From contig CM034546.1 in the NCBI GenBank assembly GCA_020055645.1, positions 7,502,001 to 7,566,000 of the forward strand: a stretch of DNA of 64,000 bases. Direction: 5' to 3'. The stretch comes from Tomocerus qinae (Eukaryota > Arthropoda > Collembola > Entomobryomorpha > Tomoceridae). Of this stretch, positions 34,801 to 49,400 are shown piece after piece (the first letter of the stretch is position 1; each line of letters opens with the position of its first letter). The notes below the pieces were generated by a model. The model saw nothing but the letters and a program-made list of their open reading frames with translations, ran no database searches and was not told the DNA's origin. The position numbers and the translations under genes are program-made.

Positions 34801-37800
34801 GTGTACGACGTTTAACTGGACTTAAGCTCTGTGCGGTAGAAACAGTTTACTATAAAAAGATTCTTCAAAACAAATAAGAATTAAGAATGAATTACAGGTG
34901 TATATGTTCACAAATTAGGACATTAAAGAAATATCTTCTATTGAACAGTGTACCACGTTTAACTGGACTCAAGCTCTGTGCAGTAGAAGCAGTTTACTAT
35001 AAAAGATTCTTCAAAACAAATAAGAATTAAGAATGCATTACATGTGTTTATGTTCACAAATTAGGACAGTAAAGAAATATCTTCTATTGAACAGTGTACG
35101 ACGTTTAACTGGACTGAAGCTCTGTGCGATAGAAGCAGTTTACAATAAAAAGATGCCTCAAAACAAATAAGAATTAAAATGCATTACTGGTGAATATGTT
35201 GGAAAAATAGGATCGCATTGAATTATCTTCTATTCAACAGTGTACTACGTTCAACTGGATTCAAGCTCTGTGCGGTAGAAGCTGTTTAGATTAAAAATAT
35301 TCTTCAAAACAAATAAGAATTAAGAATGCATTACAGGTGTATATGTTCACAAAATAGGACAGTAAAGAAATATCTTCTATTGAACAGTGTACCACGTTTA
35401 ACTGGACTCAAGCTCTGTGCGGTAGAAGCAGTTTACTATAAAAAGATTCTTCAAAACAAATAAGAATTAAGAATGCATTACATGTGTATATGTTCACAAA
35501 TTAGGACAGTAAAGAAATATCTTCTATTGAACAGTATACGACGTTTAACTGGACTCAAGCTCTGTGCGGTAGAAGCAGTGTACTATAAAAAGATTCCTCA
35601 AACCAAATACGAATTAAAATGCATTACTGTTGAATATGTTGGCAAAATAGGATCGCATTGAATTATCTTCTATTGAACAGTGTACTACGTTTAACTGGAC
35701 TCAAGCTCTGTGCGGTAGAAGCTGTTTAAATTAAAAATATTCTTTAAAACAAATAAGAATTAAGAATGCATTACAGGTTTATATGTTCATAAATAAGGAC
35801 AGTAAAGAAATATCTTCTATTGAACAGTGTACGACGTTTCACTGGACTCAAGCTCTGTGCGGTAGAAGCAGTTTACTATAAAAAGATTCTTCAAAAGAAA
35901 TAAGAATTAAGAATGCATTACATGTGTATATGTTCACAAATTAGGACAGTAAAGAAATATCTTCTATTGAACAGTGTACGACGTTTAACTGGACTCAAGC
36001 TCTGTGCGGTAGAAGCAGTTTACTATAAAAAGATTCCTCAAACCAAATACGAATTAAAATGCATTACTGGTGAATATGTTGGCAAAATAGGATCGCATTG
36101 AACTATCTTCTATTGAACAGTTTACGACGTCTAACTGGACTCCATCTCTGTGCGGTAGAAGCGGTTAACTATAAAAAGATTCTTCAAAACAAATAAGAAT
36201 TAAAATGCATTACTGGTGTATATGTTGGCAAAATAGGATCGTAATGCAACATCTTCTATTGAACAGTGTACTACGTTTAACTGAACTCAAGCTATGTGCG
36301 GTAGAAGCAGTTTACTATAAAAAGATTTCTAGAAACAAATAAGAATTAAGAATGAATTACATGTGTATATGTTCACAAATTACGACAGTAAAGAAATATC
36401 TTCTATTGAACAGTGTACGACGTTTAACTGGACTCAAGCTCTGTGCGGTAGAAGCTGTTTAGATTAAAAATATTCTTCAAAACAAATAACAAATAAGAAT
36501 GCATTACATGTGTATATGTTCACAAATTAGGACAGTAAAGAAATATCTTCTATTGAACAGTGTACCACGTTTAACTGGTCTAAAGCTCTGTGCGGTAGAA
36601 CCAGTTTACTATAAAAAGATTCCTCAAACCAAATACGAATTAAAATGCATTACTGGTGAATATGTTGGCAAAATAGGATCGCATTGAATTATCTTCTATT
36701 GAACAGTGTACGACGTCTAACTGGACTCCATCTCTGTGCGGTAGAAGCGGTTAACTATAAAAAGATTCTTCAAAACAAATAAGAATTAAAATGCATTACT
36801 GGTGTATATGTTGGCAAAATAGGATCGTAATGCAACATCTTCTATTGAACAGTGTACTACGTTTAACTGAACTCAAGCTATGTGGGGTAGAAGCAGTTTA
36901 CTATAAAAAGATTTCTCAAAACAAATAAGAATTAAGAATGCATTACATGTGTATATGTTCACAAATTAGGACAGTAAAGAAATATCTTCTATTGAACAGT
37001 GTACGACGTTTAACTGGACTCAAGCTCTGTGCGGTAGAAGCAGTTTACTATAAAAAGATTCCTCAAACCAAATAGGAATAAAAATGCATTACTGGTGAAT
37101 ATGTTGGCAAAATAGGATCGCATTGAATTATCTTCTATTGAACAGTGTACGACGTCTAACTGGACTCAAGCTCTGTACGGTAGAAGCAGTTTACTATAAA
37201 AAGAATCTTCAAAACAAATATGAATTAAGAATGCATTACAGGTGTATATAATGGCAAAATAGGATCGTAATGAAACATCTTCTATTGAACAGTGTACTAA
37301 GTCTAACTGGACTGAAGCTCTGTGCGGTAGAAGCAGTTTACAATAAAAAGATGCCTCAAAACAAACAAAGAAATTAAATGCATTACTGGTGTATATGTTG
37401 GCAAAATAGGATCGTAATGCAACATCTTCTATTGAACAGTGTACTACGTTTAACTGAACTCAAGCTATGTGCGGTAGAAGCAGTTTACTATAAAAAGATT
37501 TCTCAAAACAAATAAGAATTAAGAATGCATTACATGCGTATATGTTCACAAATTAGGACAGTAAAGAAATATCTTCTATTGAACAGTATACGACGTTTAA
37601 CTGGACTCAAGCTCTGTGCGGTAGAAGCAGTGTACTATAAAAAGATTCCTCAAACCAAATACGAATTAAAATGCATTACTGTTGAATATGTTGGCAAAAT
37701 AGGATCGCATTGAATTATCTTCTATTGAACAGTGTACTACGTTTAACTGGACTCAAGCTCTGTGCGGTAGAAGCTGTTTAAATTAAAAATATTCTTTAAA

Positions 37801-40800
37801 ACAAATAAGAATTAAGAATGCATTACAGGTTTATATGTTCATAAATAAGGACAGTAAAGAAATATCTTCTATTGAACAGTGTACGACGTTTATCTGAACT
37901 CAAGCTCTGTGCGGTAGAAGCAGTTTACTATAAAAAGATTCCTCAAACCAAATACGAATTAAAATGCATTACTGGTGAATATGTTGGCAAAATAGGATCG
38001 CATTGAATTATCTTCTATTGAACAGTGTACTACGTTTAACTGGACTCAAGCTCTGTGCGGTAGAAGCTGTTTAGATTAATAATATTCTTCAAAACAAATA
38101 AGAATTAAGAATGCATTACTGGTGTATATGTTGGCAAAATAGAATCGTAATTATACATCTTCTATTGAACAGTGTACTACGTTTAACTGAACTCAAGCTC
38201 TGTGCGGTAGAAGCAGTTTACAATAAAAAGATGCCTCAAAACAAATAAGAATTAATATGCATTACTGGTGAATATGTTGGCAAAATAGGATCGCATTGAA
38301 TTATCTTCTATTGAACAGTGTACTACGTTTAACTGGGCTCAAGCTCTGCGCGGTAGAAGCAGTTTAGATTAAAAATATTCTTCAAAACAAACAAGAATTA
38401 ACAGTGCATTACAGGTGTATATGTTCTCAAATTAGGACAGTAAAGAAATATCTTCTATTGAACAGTGTACGACGTTTAACTGGACTCAAGCTCTGTGCGG
38501 TAGAAGCTGTTTAGATTAAAAATATTCTTCAAAACAAATAACAAATAAGAATGCATTACATGTGTATATGTTCACAAATTAGGACAGTAAAGAAATATCT
38601 TCTATTGAACAGTGTACCACGTTTAACTGGTCTAAAGCTCTGTGCGGTAGAACCAGTTTACTATAAAAAGATTCCTCAAACCAAATACGAATTAAAATGC
38701 ATTACTGGTGAATATGTTGGCAAAATAGGATCGCATTGAATTATCTTCTATTGAACAGTGTACGACGTCTAACTGGACTCCATCTCTGTGCGGTAGAAGC
38801 GGTTAACTATAAAAAGATTCTTCAAAACAAATAAGAATTAAAATGCATTACTGGTGTATATGTTGGCAAAATAGGATCGTAATGCAACATCTTCTATTGA
38901 ACAGTGTACTACGTTTAACTGAACTCAAGCTATGTGGGGTAGAAGCAGTTTACTATAAAAAGATTTCTCAAAACAAATAAGAATTAAGAATGCATTACAT
39001 GTGTATATGTTCACAAATTAGGACAGTAAAGAAATATCTTCTATTGAACAGTGTACGACGTTTAACTGGACTCAAGCTCTGTGCGGTAGAAGCAGTTTAC
39101 TATAAAAAGATTCCTCAAACCAAATAGGAATAAAAATGCATTACTGGTGAATATGTTGGCAAAATAGGATCGCGATGAATTATCTTCTATTGAACAGTGT
39201 ACGACGTCTAACTGGACTCAAGCTCTGTACGGTAGAAGCAGTTTACTATAAAAAGAATCTTCAAAACAAATATGAATTAAGAATGCATTACAGGTGTATA
39301 TAATGGCAAAATAGGATCGTAATGAAACATCTTCTATTGAACAGTGTACTAAGTCTAACTGGACTGAAGCTCTGTGCGGTAGAAGCAGTTTACAATAAAA
39401 AGATGCCTCAAAACAAACAAAGAAATTAAATGCATTACTGGTGTATATGTTGGCAAAATAGGATCGTAATGCAACATCTTCTATTGAACAGTGTACTACG
39501 TTTAACTGAACTCAAGCTATGTGCGGTAGAAGCAGTTTACTATAAAAAGATTTCTCAAAACAAATAAGAATTAAGAATGCATTACATGCGTATATGTTCA
39601 CAAATTAGGACAGTAAAGAAATATCTTCTATTGAACAGTGTACGACGTTTAACTGGACTCATGCTCTGTGCGGTAGAAGCAGTTTACTATAAAAAGATTC
39701 CTCAAACCAAATACGAATTAAAATGCATTACTGGTGAATATGTTGGCAAAATAGGATCGCATTGAATTATCTTCTATTGAACAGTGTACTACGTTTAACT
39801 GGACTCAAGCTCTGGGCGGTAGAAGCTGTTTAGATTAAAAATATTCTTCAAAACAAATAAGAATTAAGAATGCTTTAGAGGTGTATATGTTCACAAATTA
39901 GGACAGTAAAGAAATATCTTCTATTGAACAGTGTACGACGTTTAACTGAACTCAAGCTCTGTGCGGTAGAAGCAGTTTACACTAAAAAGATGCCTCAAAA
40001 CAAATAAGAATTAAAATGCATTATTGGTGAATATGTTGGCAAAATAGGATCGTAATGAAACATCTTCTATTGAACAGTGTACGACGTTTAACTGGACTTA
40101 AGCTCTGTGCGGTAGAAACAGTTTACTATAAAAAGATTCTTCAAAACAAATAAGAATTAAGAATGAATTACAGGTGTATATGTTCACAAATTAGGACATT
40201 AAAGAAATATCTTCTATTGAACAGTGTACCACGTTTAACTGGACTCAAGCTCTGTGCAGTAGAAGCAGTTTACTATAAAAGATTCTTCAAAACAAATAAG
40301 AATTAAGAATGCATTACATGTGTTTATGTTCACAAATTAGGACAGTAAAGAAATATCTTCTATTTAACAGTGTACGACGTTTAACTGGACTGAAGCTCTG
40401 TGCGATAGAAGCAGTTTACAATAAAAAGATGCCTCAAAACAAATAAGAATTAAAATGCATTACTGGTGAATATGTTGGAAAAATAGGATCGCATTGAATT
40501 ATCTTCTATTGAACAGTGTACTACGTTTAACTGGATTCAAGCTCTGTGCGGTAGAAGCTGTTTAGATTAAAAATATTCTTCAAAACAAATAAGAATTAAG
40601 AATGCATTACAGGTGTATATGTTCACAAAATAGGACAGTAAAGAAATATCTTCTATTGAACAGTGTACCACGTTTAACTGGACTCAAGCTCTGTGCGGTA
40701 GAAGCAGTTTACTATAAAAAGATTCTTCAAAACAAATAAGAATTAAGAATGCATTACATGTGTATATGTTCACAAATTAGGAAAGTAAAGAAATATCTTC

Positions 40801-43800
40801 TATTGAACAGTATACGACGTTTAACTGGACTCAAGCTCTGTGCGGTAGAAGCAGTGTACTATAAAAAGATTCCTCAAACCAAATACGAATTAAAATGCAT
40901 TACTGTTGAATATGTTGGCAAAATAGGATCGCATTGAATTATCTTCTATTGAACAGTGTACTACGTTTAACTGGACTCAAGCTCTGTGCGGTAGAAGCTG
41001 TTTAAATTAAAAATATTCTTCAAAACAAATAACAAATAAGAATGCATTACATGTGTATATGTTCACAAATTAGGACAGTAAAGAAATATCTTCTATTGAA
41101 CAGTGTACCACGTTTAACTGGTCTAAATCTCTGTGCGGTAGAACCAGTTTACTATAAAAAGATTCCTCAAACCAAATACGAATTAAAATGCATTACTGGT
41201 GAATATGTTGGCAAAATAGGATCGCATTGAATTATCTTCTATTGAACAGTGTACGACGTCTAACTGGACTCCATCTCTGTGCGGTAGAAGCGGTTAACTA
41301 TAAAAAGATTCTTCAAAACAAATAAGAATTAAAATGCATTACTGGTGTATATGTTGGCAAAATAGGATCGTAATGCAACATCTTCTATTGAACAGTGTAC
41401 TACGTTTAACTGAACTCAAGCTATGTGGGGTAGAAGCAGTTTACTATAAAAAGATTTCTCAAAACAAATAAGAATTAAGAATGCATTACATGTGTATATG
41501 TTCACAAATTAGGACAGTAAAGAAATATCTTCTATTGAACAGTGTACGACGTTTAACTGGACTCAAGCTCTGTGCGGTAGAAGCAGTTTACTATAAAAAG
41601 ATTCCTCAAACCAAATAGGAATAAAAATGCATTACTGGTGAATATGTTGGCAAAATAGGATCGCATTGAATTATCTTCTATTGAACAGTGTACGACGTCT
41701 AACAGGACTCATGCTCTGTACGGTAGAAGCAGTTTACTATAAAAAGAATCTTCAAAACAAATATGAATTAAGAATGCATTACAGGTGTATATAATGGCAA
41801 AATAGGATCGTAATGAAACATCTTCTATTGAACAGTGTACTAAGTCTAACTGGACTGAAGCTCTGTGCGGTAGAAGCAGTTTACAATAAAAAGATGCCTC
41901 AAAACAAACAAAGAAATTAAATGCATTACTGGTGTATATGTTGGCAAAATAGGATCGTAATGCAACATCTTCTATTGAACAGTGTACTACGTTTAACTGA
42001 ACTCAAGCTATGTGCGGTAGAAGCAGTTTACTATAAAAAGATTTCTCAAAACAAATAAGAATTAAGAATGCATTACATGCGTATATGTTCACAAATTAGG
42101 ACAGTAAAGAAATATCTTCTATTGAACAGTGTACGACGTTTAACTGGACTCATGCTCTGTGCGGTAGAAGCAGTTTACTATAAAAAGATTCCTCAAACCA
42201 AATACGAATTAAAATGCATTACTGGTGAATATGTTGGCAAAATAGGATCGCATTGAATTATCTTCTATTGAACAGTGTACTACGTTTAACTGGACTCAAG
42301 CTCTGGGCGGTAGAAGCTGTTTAGATTAAAAATAGTCTTCAAAACAAATAAGAATTAAGAATGCTTTAGAGGTGTATATGTTCACAAATTAGGACAGTAA
42401 AGAAATATCTTCTATTGAACAGTGTACGACGTTTAACTGAACTCAAGCTCTGTGCGGTAGAAGCAGTTTACACTAAAAAGATGCCTCAAAACAAATAAGA
42501 ATTAAAATGCATTATTGGTGAATATGTTGGCAAAATAGGATCGTAATGAAACATCTTCTATTGAACAGTGTACGACGTTTAACTGGACTTAAGCTCTGTG
42601 CGGTAGAAACAGTTTACTATAAAAAGATTCTTCAAAACAAATAAGAATTAAGAATGAATTACAGGTGTATATGTTCACAAATTAGGACATTAAAGAAATA
42701 TCTTCTATTGAACAGTGTACCACGTTTAACTGGACTCAAGCTCTGTGCAGTAGAAGCAGTTTACTATAAAAGATTCTTCAAAACAAATAAGAATTAAGAA
42801 TGCATTACATGTGTTTATGTTCACAAATTAGGACAGTAAAGAAATATCTTCTATTGAACAGTGTACGACGTTTAACTGGACTGAAGCTCTGTGCGATAGA
42901 AGCAGTTTACAATAAAAAGATGCCTCAAAACAAATAAGAATTAAAATGCATTACTGGTGAATATGTTGGCAAAATAGGATCGCATTGAATTATCTTCTAT
43001 TCAACAGTGTACTACGTTTAACTGGATTCAAGCTCTGTGCGGTAGAAGCTGTTTAGATTAAAAATATTCTTCAAAACAAATAAGAATTAAGAATGCATTA
43101 CAGGTGTATATGTTCACAAATTAGGACAGTAAAGAAATATCTTCTATTGAACAGTGTACCACGTTTAACTGGACTCAAGCTCTGTGCGGTAGAAGCAGTT
43201 TACTATAAAAAGATTCTTCAAAACAAATAAGAATTAAGAATGCATTACATGTGTATATGTTCACAAATTAGGACAGTAAAGAAATATCTTCTATTGAACA
43301 GTATACGACGTTTAACTGGACTTAAGCTCTGTGCGGTAGAAGCAGTGTACTATAAAAAGATTCCTCAAACCAAATACGAATTAAAATGCATTACTGTTGA
43401 ATATGTTGGCAAAATAGGATCGCATTGAATTATCTTCTATTGAACAGTGTACTACGTTTAACTGGACTCAAGCTCTGTGCGGTAGAAGCTGTTTAAATTA
43501 AAAATATTCTTTAAAACAAATAAGAATTAAGAATGCATTACAGGTTTATATGTTCATAAATAAGGACAGTAAAGAAATATCTTCTATTGAACAGTGTACG
43601 ACGTTTATCTGAACTCAAGCTCTGTGCGGTAGAAGCAGTTTACTATAAAAAGATTCCTCAAACCAAATACGAATTAAAATGCATTACTGGTGAATATGTT
43701 GGCAAAATAGGATCGCATTGAATTATCTTCTATTGAACAGTGTACTACGTTTAACTGGACTCAAGCTCTGTGCGGTAGAAGCTGTTTAGATTAATAATAT

Positions 43801-46020
43801 TCTTCAAAACAAATAAGAATTAAGAATGCATTACTGGTGTATATGTTGGCAAAATAGAATCGTAATTATACATCTTCTATTGAACAGTGTACTACGTTTA
43901 ACTGAACTCAAGCTCTGTGCGGTAGAAGCAGTTTACAATAAAAAGATGCCTCAAAACAAATAAGAATTAATATGCATTACTGGTGAATATGTTGGCAAAA
44001 TAGGATCGCATTGAATTATCTTCTATTGAACAGTGTACTACGTTTAACTGGGCTCAAGCTCTGCGCGGTAGAAGCAGTTTAGATTAAAAATATTCTTCAA
44101 AACAAACAAGAATTAACAGTGCATTACAGGTGTATATGTTCTCAAATTAGGACAGTAAAGAAATATCTTCTATTGAACAGTGTACGACGTTTAACTGGAC
44201 TCAAGCTCTGTGCGGTAGAAGCTGTTTAGATTAAAAATATTCTTCAAAACAAATAACAAATAAGAATGCATTACATGTGTATATGTTCACAAATTAGGAC
44301 AGTAAAGAAATATCTTCTATTGAACAGTGTACCACGTTTAACTGGTCTAAAGCTCTGTGCGGTAGAACCAGTTTACTATAAAAAGATTCCTCAAACCAAA
44401 TACGAATTAAAATGCATTACTGGTGAATATGTTGGCAAAATAGGATCGCATTGAATTATCTTCTATTGAACAGTGTACGACGTCTAACTGGACTCCATCT
44501 CTGTGCGGTAGAAGCGGTTAACTATAAAAAGATTCTTCAAAACAAATAAGAATTAAAATGCATTACTGGTGTATATGTTGGCAAAATAGGATCGTAATGC
44601 AACATCTTCTATTGAACAGTGTACTACGTTTAACTGAACTCAAGCTATGTGGGGTAGAAGCAGTTTACTATAAAAAGATTTCTCAAAACAAATAAGAATT
44701 AAGAATGCATTACATGTGTATATGTTCACAAATTAGGACAGTAAAGAAATATCTTCTATTGAACAGTGTACGACGTGTAACTGGACTCAAGCTCTGTGCG
44801 GTAGAAGCAGTTTACTATAAAAAGATTCCTCAAACCAAATAGGAATAAAAATGCATTACTGGTGAATATGTTGGCAAAATAGGATCGCGATGAATTATCT
44901 TCTATTGAACAGTGTACGACGTCTAACTGGACTCAAGCTCTGTACGGTAGAAGCAGTTTACTATAAAAGAATCTTCAAAACAAATATGAATTAAGAATGC
45001 ATTACAGGTGTATATAATGGCAAAATAGGATCGTAATGAAACATCTTCTATTGAACAGTGTACTAAGTCTAACTGGACTGAAGCTCTGTGCGGTAGAAGC
45101 AGTTTACAATAAAAAGATGCCTCAAAACAAACAAAGAAATTAAATGCATTACTGGTGTATATGTTGGCAAAATAGGATCGTAATGCAACATCTTCTATTG
45201 AACAGTGTACTACGTTTAACTGAACTCAAGCTATGTGCGGTAGAAGCAGTTTACTATAAAAAGATTTCTCAAAACAAATAAGAATTAAGAATGCATTACA
45301 TGCGTATATGTTCACAAATTAGGACAGTAAAGAAATATCTTCTATTGAACAGTGTACGACGTTTAACTGGACTCATGCTCTGTGCGGTAGAAGCAGTTTA
45401 CTATAAAAAGATTCCTCAAACCAAATACGAATTAAAATGCATTACTGGTGAATATGTTGGCAAAATAGGATCGCATTGAATTATCTTCTATTGAACAGTG
45501 TACTACGTTTAACTGGACTCAAGCTCTGGGCGGTAGAAGCTGTTTAGATTAAAAATATTCTTCAAAACAAATAAGAATTAAGAATGCTTTAGAGGTGTAT
45601 ATGTTCACAAATTAGGACAGTAAAGAAATATCTTCTATTGAACAGTGTACGACGTTTAACTGAACTCAAGCTCTGTGCGGTAGAAGCAGTTTACACTAAA
45701 AAGATGCCTCAAAACAAATAAGAATTAAAATGCATTATTGGTGAATATGTTGGCAAAATAGGATCGTAATGAAACATCTTCTATTGAACAGTGTACGACG
45801 TTTAACTGGACTTAAGCTCTGTGCGGTAGAAACAGTTTACTATAAAAAGATTCTTCAAAACAAATAAGAATTAAGAATGAATTACAGGTGTATATGTTCA
45901 CAAATTAGGACATTAAAGAAATATCTTCTATTGAACAGTGTACCACGTTTAACTGGACTCAAGCTCTGTGCAGTAGAAGCAGTTTACTATAAAAGATTCT
46001 TCAAAACAAATAAGAATTAA
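25802..46020. repeat. 22-monomer higher-order repeat (about 3,224 bp) within the satellite
   Basis: A variant monomer pair with GGTCTAAAGCTCTGTG and GTAGAACCAGTT (one copy has AAATCTC) recurs at 25802, 30052, 33275, 36499, 38551, 41042 and 44266. Spacings are 4250, 3223, 3224, 2052, 2491 and 3224 bp, which equal 29, 22, 22, 14, 17 and 22 monomers. A second landmark (GCATTACATGCGTATATG) always follows 1025-1026 bp later, and a third (AACAGTATACGACG with TTACTGTTGAATATG) 2197-2198 bp after the first in full copies. So the basic unit is a 22-mer with insertion or deletion of whole monomers. Confidence 0.92.
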
Positions 46021-46499
46021 GAATGCATTACATGTGTTTATGTTCTCAAATTAGGACAGTAAAGAAATATCTTCTATTGAACAGTGTACGACGTTTAACT
46101 GGACCCAAGCTCTGTGCGGTAGAAGCAGTTCACTATAAAAAGATTCTTCAAAACAAATAAGAATTAAGAATGCATTACATGTGTATATGTTCAAAAATTA
46201 GGACAGTAAAGAAATATCTTCTATTGAACAGTGTACGACGTTTAACTGGACTCAAGCTCTGTGCGGTAGAAACGGTTTACAATAAAAAGATTCCTCAAAC
46301 CAAATGTGAATTAAAATGCATTACTGGTAAATATGTTGGCTAAATAGGATCGCATTGAATTATCTTCTATTGAACAGTGTACTACGTTTAAATGGACTCA
46401 AGCTCTGTGCGGTAGAAGCAGTTTACAATAAAAAGATGCCTCAAAACAAATAAGAATTAAAATGCATTACTGGTGAATATGTTGGCAAAATAGGATCGC

Positions 46500-49400
46500 A
46501 TTGAATTATCTTCTATTGAACAGTGTACGACGTCCAAATGGACTCCATCTCTGTGCGGTAAAAGCGGTTTACTATAAAAAGATTTTCCAAAACAAATAAG
46601 AATTAAAATGCATTACTGGTGTATATGTTGGCAAAATAGGATCGTAATGAAACATCTTCTATTGAACAGTGTACTACGTTTAACTGAACTTAAGATATGT
46701 GCGGTAGAAGCAGTTTACTATAAAAAGATTTCTCAAAACAAATAAGAATTAAGGATGCATTACATGTGTATATGTTCACAAATTAGGGCACTAAAGAAAT
46801 ATCTTCTATTAAACAGTGTACGACGTTTAACTAGACTCAAGCTCTGTGCGGTAGAAGCAGTTTACTATAAAAAGATTCCTCAAACCAAATACGAATTAAA
46901 ATGCATTACTGGATGCATTACTGGTGAATATGTTGGCAAAATAGGATCGCATTGAATTATCTTCTATTGAACAGTGTACTAAGTCTAACTGGACTGAAGC
47001 TCTGTGCGGTAGAAGCAGTTTACACTAAAAAGATGCCTCAAAACAAATAAGAATTAAAATGCATTATTGGTGAATATGTTGGCAAAATAGGATCGTAATG
47101 AAACATCTTCTATTGAACAGTGTACGACGTTTAACTGGACTTAAGCTCTGTGCGGTAGAAACAGTTTACTATAAAAAGATTCCTCAAACCAAATGTGAAT
47201 TAAATTGCATTACTGGTGAATATGTTGGCTAAATAGGATCGCATTGAATTATCTTCTATTGAACAGTGTACTACGTTTAAATGGACTCAAGCTCTGTGCG
47301 GTAGAAGCAGTCTACTATAAAAAGAATCGTCAAAACAAGTAAGAATTAAGAATGCCATACAGGAGTATATGTTGGCAAAATAGGATCGTAATGAAACATC
47401 TTCTATTGAACAGTGTACTAAGTCTAACTGGACTGAAGCTCTGTGCGGTAGAAGCAGTTTACACTAAAAAGATGCCTCAAAACAAATAAGAATTAAAATG
47501 CATTACTGGTGAATATGTTGGCAAAATAGGATCGCATTGAATTATCTTCTATTGAACAGTGTACGACGTCTAACTGGACTCCATCTCTGTGCGGTAGAAG
47601 CGGTTTACTATAAAAAGATTTTCCAAAACAAATAAGAATTAAAATGCATTACTGGTGTATATGTTGGCAAAATAGGATCGTAATGAAACATCTTCTATTG
47701 AACAGTGTACTACGTTTAACTGAACTCAAGATATGTGCGGTAGAAGCAGTTTACTATAAAAAGATTTCTCAAAACAAATAAGAATTAAGGATGCATTACA
47801 TGTATATATGTTCACAAATTAGGGCAGTAAAGAAATATCTTCTATTGAACAGTGTACGACGTTTAACTGGACTTAAGCTCTGTGCGGTAGAAGCAGTTTA
47901 CTATAAAAAGATTCCTCAAACCAAATGTGAATTAAAATGCATTACTGGTGAATATGTTGGCTAAATAGGATCGCATTGAATTATCTTCTATTGAACAGTG
48001 TACTACGTTTAAATGGACCCAAGCTCTGTGCGGTAGAAGCAGTCTACTATAAAAAGAATCGTCAAAACAAGTAAGAATTAAGAATGCCATACAGGAGTAT
48101 ATGTTTGCAAAATAGGATCGTAATGAAACATCTTCTATTGAACAGTGTACTAAGTCTAACTGGACTGAAGCTCTGTGCGGTAGAAGCAGTTTACAATAAA
48201 AAGATGCCTCAAAACAAATAAGAATTAAAATGCATTACTGGTGAATATGTTGGCAAAATAGGATCGCATTGAATTATCTTCTATTGAACAGTGTACGACG
48301 TCTAACTGGACTCCATCTCTGTGCGGTAGAAGCGGTTTACTATAAAAAGATTTTCCAAAACAAATAAGAATTAAAATGCATTACTGGTGTATATGTTGGC
48401 AAAATAGGATCGTAATGAAACATCTTCTATTGAACAGTGTACTACGTTTAACTGAACTCAAGATATGTGCGGTAGAAGCAGTTTACTATAAAAAGATTTC
48501 TCAAAACAAATAAGAATTAAGGATGCATTACATGTGTATATGTTCACAAATTAGGGCAGTAAAGAAATATCTTCTATTGAACAGTGTACGACGTTTAACT
48601 GGACTTAAGCTCTGTGCGGTAGAAGCAGTTTACTATAAAAAGATTCCTCAAACCAAATGTGAATTAAAATGCATTACTGGTGAATATGTTGGCTAAATAG
48701 GATCGCATTGAATTATCTTCTATTGAACAGTGTACTACGTTTAAATGGACTCAAGCTCTGTGCGGTAGAAGCAGTCTACTATAAAAAGAATCGTCAAAAC
48801 AAGTAACAATTAAGAATGCCATACAGGAGTATATGTTGGCAAAATAGGATCGTAATGAAACATCTTCTATTGAACAGTGTACTAAGTCTAACTGGACTGA
48901 AGCTCTGTGCGGTAGAAGCAGTTTACAATAAAAAGATGCCTCAAAACAAATAAGAATTAAAATGCATTACTGGTGAGTATGTTGGCAAAATAGGATCGCA
49001 TTGAATTATCTTTTATTGAACAGTGTACGACGTCTAACTGGACTCCATCTCTGTGCGGTAGAAGCGGTTTACTATAAAAAGATTTTCCAAAACAAATAAG
49101 AATTAAAATGCATTACTGGTGTATATGTTGGCAAAATAGGATCGTAATGAAACATCTTCTATTGAACAGTGTACTACGTTTAACTGAACTCAAGATATGT
49201 GCGGTAGAAGCAGTTTACTATAAAAAGATTTCTCAAAACAAATAAGAATTAAGGATGCATTACATGTGTATATGTTCACAAATTAGGGCAGTAAAGAAAT
49301 ATCTTCTATTGAACAGTGTACGACGTTTAACTAGACTCAAGCTCTGTGCGGTAGAAGCAGTTTACTATAAAAAGATTACTCAAACCAAATACGAATTAAA
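46500..49400. repeat. 5-monomer higher-order repeat (733 bp) near the right end of the satellite
   Basis: The variant CTCCATCTCTGTGCGGTAGA followed by GGTTTACTATAAAAAGATTT and TCCAAAAC recurs near 46536, 47578, 48311 and 49044; the last three are exactly 733 bp apart (5 monomers). The 22-mer landmarks are absent here. Confidence 0.88.
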
